NCBI GenBank assembly: GCA_016935315.1
Contig: JAFGRD010000082.1
Location: 1-36,089, forward strand
Origin: Pirellulales bacterium
Lineage (GTDB): Bacteria; Planctomycetota; Planctomycetia; Pirellulales; Thermoguttaceae
Direction of reading: 5' to 3'
Length of the DNA: 36,089 bases
The translations under genes and the position numbers were made by a program. Shown one piece after another: positions 33,803 to 36,089 of this stretch; positions within the stretch are counted from its first letter, which is position 1, and every line of letters starts with the position of its first letter. The notes beneath the pieces are model-generated. The model saw only the letters and a program-made list of their open reading frames with translations, was not told the DNA's origin and did no database searches.

Positions 33803-36007
33803 ATGGCAAATCGACTTCTATCGCTCGTCTCCTTGCTTATCTTGAGCTCGTCGGCAACGGTGCCCTCGCTGAACGCACAGTCGACGAGTCTCCAAGCCGA
33901 TCAGTACGCCCTTCGCCCTGAAGCGCTCAGCCAGGAGCGGCGACAGCAACTCTATTTGCGGCTGATCGAGAACTTCGTCGGATGGGCCGAGCATTCCGGC
34001 CGGTTTGTTGAGACCGGCGAATTGGAGGAGGAAGCCGGCTATTTCGATGCAGCGGGGCACGGCGTGACCTGGGCCCGCGGAAACAGTAACCTCTGCCTGG
34101 CGTACGCCGTTCTGCTCGGTGCATATCCGCAACGGCGCGAGTTCTCCATCTACCGGGTGCCTCGTAGCCGTCTGGAGAGCCATCTCCGCCATACGATCCG
34201 CGCCCTCTGCCTGTCGAACAAGAACTGTAGCCGTCATAAGCCAAGTCGGCGCACGTGGGGAGGGCCGTCCTGGCAGGCGGCGTTGGAACTCATCGGTTGC
34301 GCTTGGGCCGCTCATCTCTATAGAGAGCATCTCGACGTCGACACCTTGGCGATGGTGCGAGAGGTCGTCTGCCGCGAAGCGGATCATCTGGAGAGGAAGA
34401 TACCCAGCCGCCGTTTCAACAACACCGGCGCGGAGGATTGTTGCTGGAACACGCCCCTGCTTGCGTTCGCGGCGAATCGCTACGCGGATGATCCGCGGGC
34501 ATCGCGCTGGGATTCGCTCGGCAAGAAATGGGCGTTCAACGCGGCCAGCATCGCCGCGGACGCCCGTTCGGAAAAAGTCGTTGATGGCCGGCCACTGAAG
34601 GATTGGATCGTTTCGGAGAATCTGCATCCAGACCTGACGCTGGAAAACCACGCCATGTGGAGTGTCGGGTACCAATGCTGCCAGCAGCATTTTGGCGAGG
34701 CGGAGCTAGCCTACCGCCTTTTCGGCCAGCGGCCCCCCTCGGCACTTGCACATCACGCCGATGAGATGTGGCGAAAGGTCACTGGCGTGCTGTATCTCTG
34801 GGATGGCGACATCCTGTTTCCGCACGGCCAGGATTGGTCTTGGAAGGTCTATTCGTCGATCGAGTACCTCTGCTGGCAGAACTGCTGCCGTGGGAACAAG
34901 GCCGCCGCCGCGTTTGAGAGCCGGGCTCTGCAAATGGTGTATCGCCGACAGTTGGCGCTGGGCACAGGCGACCTGGGCGCGGCCGTGTCAAAAACGCTCG
35001 ATTTCGGGAACCAGACGGTGAAACCCAAACGCTGGGCGTTCTGCTATCTGATGCACAAGCAGTTCGACGGCGCCGAGCCTATCTCGTTCTCTGAGGCCGA
35101 GGAAGCGGCCTTGGGCTTTCATCTCTACGCGTTCACCAAGGTGGCAATTCACCGCACAAGGGAGAAGTGCGTCAGCGTGTCTTGGCATCCTCGGCACCAG
35201 CCGATCTACGTTCTGCCAGAAGGCAATTCGACCTTTGCCGAACCGCCCTTCTTCTTTCCCTATGATCGAGACAGCGGCTGCGCACGTGTCGAGGTCGCCC
35301 GGCAAGACGTGCCCGTGACGTCCAAGCACGACAACCCGCGCCATCCTGCCGACTTCCTGGCGGACAGCGGGCAAGAATACGGGGCGATCGCAAGGTTTAC
35401 CGCCCCCAACGGGCCACGCCTTCTCGAAGTAGGGCACAAGGACGAAGCCAAGGCGGAACTGGCCGTACCCGATCTCCACGAGGCGCAGACCATGCCCGAC
35501 GGAAAGGGTATGCGCGTCAGTTATCGGAGGCCGTGCCCTGGCGCTGTTGTTCAATACATGAGCATCGTCTCGCTTCCCGATGAAGCCACCGTGTATTGTA
35601 CGGCGTTTCGCGCCAACCAGAGAACCACCGTGAAGATCGGCCCCTTGTTTCCGCTTCGGGCGGCAGCACCGCCGGGTTTTGAACGACCGATCCGGCAGCA
35701 CCGAGGTGTCCGCTGGCTGAACATGAGTGACCACGTCGGATTCGTATCCGTCGATCCCCTTCCCGAGGAGATTCCCAGCGATCGGTTCCTTCTCACCGAG
35801 GGCCAGACTTACTCGGTCCAGCCAGGCGAGTGGTTCGGCCGGGCAGCGCTGGTTGTCTACGCACGGCAGTCGCGGGCGCAAACCGCTCGGACCTCACTGA
35901 CCGTCCGGTTGCTGAATGACTCCTGTCCTGGTAAGGTCACGCTGGCCCTCGACAGTTCCGGCGGGACCAGCATCCTGGAATTTGACTTCGCCGGCATGAC
36001 ACCCTAA
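33803..36007 (+). CDS. Secreted protein resembling alpha-toroid plus beta-sandwich polysaccharide lyases
   Basis: The protein has 734 residues. The ATG at 33803 starts a signal peptide to about residue 26 (ATVPSLNAQ), but the ribosome site is weak. Residues of about 35-400 are alpha-helical, with repeated aromatic and His/Asn helices (NNTGAEDCCWNTPLLAFAAN, ENHAMWSVGYQCC, LFPHGQDWSWKVYSSIEYLC). They fit an (alpha/alpha) toroid such as in PL8/PL12/heparinase-like lyases, where Asn, His, Tyr and Arg side chains line the cleft. About residues 410-734 are beta-rich (FHLYAFTKVAIHRTREKC, and TSLTVRLLNDSCPGKVTLAL at the end), matching the sandwich domains of those lyases. It is unusually rich in cysteine, including CC pairs. 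No family assignment can be made by eye. It follows the broken sialidase gene. Confidence 0.75.
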   Translation: MANRLLSLVSLLILSSSATVPSLNAQSTSLQADQYALRPEALSQERRQQLYLRLIENFVGWAEHSGRFVETGELEEEAGYFDAAGHGVTWARGNSNLCLAYAVLLGAYPQRREFSIYRVPRSRLESHLRHTIRALCLSNKNCSRHKPSRRTWGGPSWQAALELIGCAWAAHLYREHLDVDTLAMVREVVCREADHLERKIPSRRFNNTGAEDCCWNTPLLAFAANRYADDPRASRWDSLGKKWAFNAASIAADARSEKVVDGRPLKDWIVSENLHPDLTLENHAMWSVGYQCCQQHFGEAELAYRLFGQRPPSALAHHADEMWRKVTGVLYLWDGDILFPHGQDWSWKVYSSIEYLCWQNCCRGNKAAAAFESRALQMVYRRQLALGTGDLGAAVSKTLDFGNQTVKPKRWAFCYLMHKQFDGAEPISFSEAEEAALGFHLYAFTKVAIHRTREKCVSVSWHPRHQPIYVLPEGNSTFAEPPFFFPYDRDSGCARVEVARQDVPVTSKHDNPRHPADFLADSGQEYGAIARFTAPNGPRLLEVGHKDEAKAELAVPDLHEAQTMPDGKGMRVSYRRPCPGAVVQYMSIVSLPDEATVYCTAFRANQRTTVKIGPLFPLRAAAPPGFERPIRQHRGVRWLNMSDHVGFVSVDPLPEEIPSDRFLLTEGQTYSVQPGEWFGRAALVVYARQSRAQTARTSLTVRLLNDSCPGKVTLALDSSGGTSILEFDFAGMTP

Positions 36008-36089
36008 ATAGCCTTGCGCGATTCTGGGAAAAGTAGATAAATAGAGGAACCCCAGTCACTTACAGCGATGTTGGGTCGCAGTGAAAGGA

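Noticed and set aside
1-36089. CRISPR arrays, rRNA and tRNA genes
   Set aside because: I saw no regularly spaced direct repeats, no rRNA-like conserved blocks and no cloverleaf with a CCA-ready acceptor in the intergenic regions read.

Overview
The window looks like a chromosomal segment of a Planctomycetota bacterium, probably Pirellulales-like. This is inferred from the gene content and not from any marker gene. It is GC-rich and dominated by exported proteins of types that planctomycetes carry in large numbers: a Tat-exported Gfo/Idh/MocA oxidoreductase, a ThuA-DUF1080 fusion, a Tat-exported sugar isomerase-like TIM barrel, DUF2961 (GH172) hydrolases, a DUF4091 protein, a PhoPQ-type hydrolase and beta-helix proteins. 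I see no rRNA, tRNA, CRISPR array or intact mobile element. I count 20 convincing genes plus four broken or doubtful coding fragments.

Layout. Positions 1-6907 hold a minus-strand run. In transcription order it contains a GH29/GH42-like glycosidase, a sialidase-like propeller, a short coding remnant, a ThuA-DUF1080 lipoprotein, a Gfo/Idh/MocA oxidoreductase and a small membrane-anchored protein of unknown function. The divergent gap 6908-7324 carries a 103-bp inverted-repeat element. Positions 7325-12571 are a plus-strand run: a beta-helix lipoprotein, a penicillin-binding-like serine hydrolase and a DUF819 membrane protein. A Tat-exported TIM-barrel isomerase (minus) and a beta-helix/PKD protein (plus) diverge from a gap at 13693-14058 that carries a second copy of the 103-bp element.

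Positions 16159-20280 (minus) hold an exported O-methyltransferase followed by a 1118-residue DUF4091 protein with an embedded zinc ribbon. Two GH172 genes then converge at 22182/22196. A 63-residue zinc-ribbon membrane protein, a truncated tyrosine recombinase and a relic ORF mark a decayed mobile-element scar at about 24541-25386. Positions 25525-28608 (minus) encode a propeller-transglutaminase and a PhoPQ-type hydrolase. Positions 28861-36007 (plus) encode a third GH172 enzyme, a second large transglutaminase, a frame-broken sialidase and a lyase-like toroid protein.

Function. Nearly every protein begins with a Sec, Tat or lipoprotein signal, so the region reads as cell-envelope or periplasmic polymer-processing capacity: glycan hydrolysis, sugar-ring oxidation or isomerisation, and peptide/amide chemistry. 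The three GH172 homologues, which keep a spaced pair of candidate catalytic glutamates, point to furanosides (D-arabinan- or fructan-like material) as one possible substrate class. That is inference from family knowledge. The window contains no TonB/SusCD transporter, no sulfatase and no transcription factor, so uptake and control must be encoded elsewhere. The most unusual observations are the two-copy palindromic element with a compensatory stem change and a decayed arm that forms the C-terminus of an oxidoreductase, the domain-permuted GH172 set, the exported methyltransferase, and the zinc ribbon inside an exported protein.
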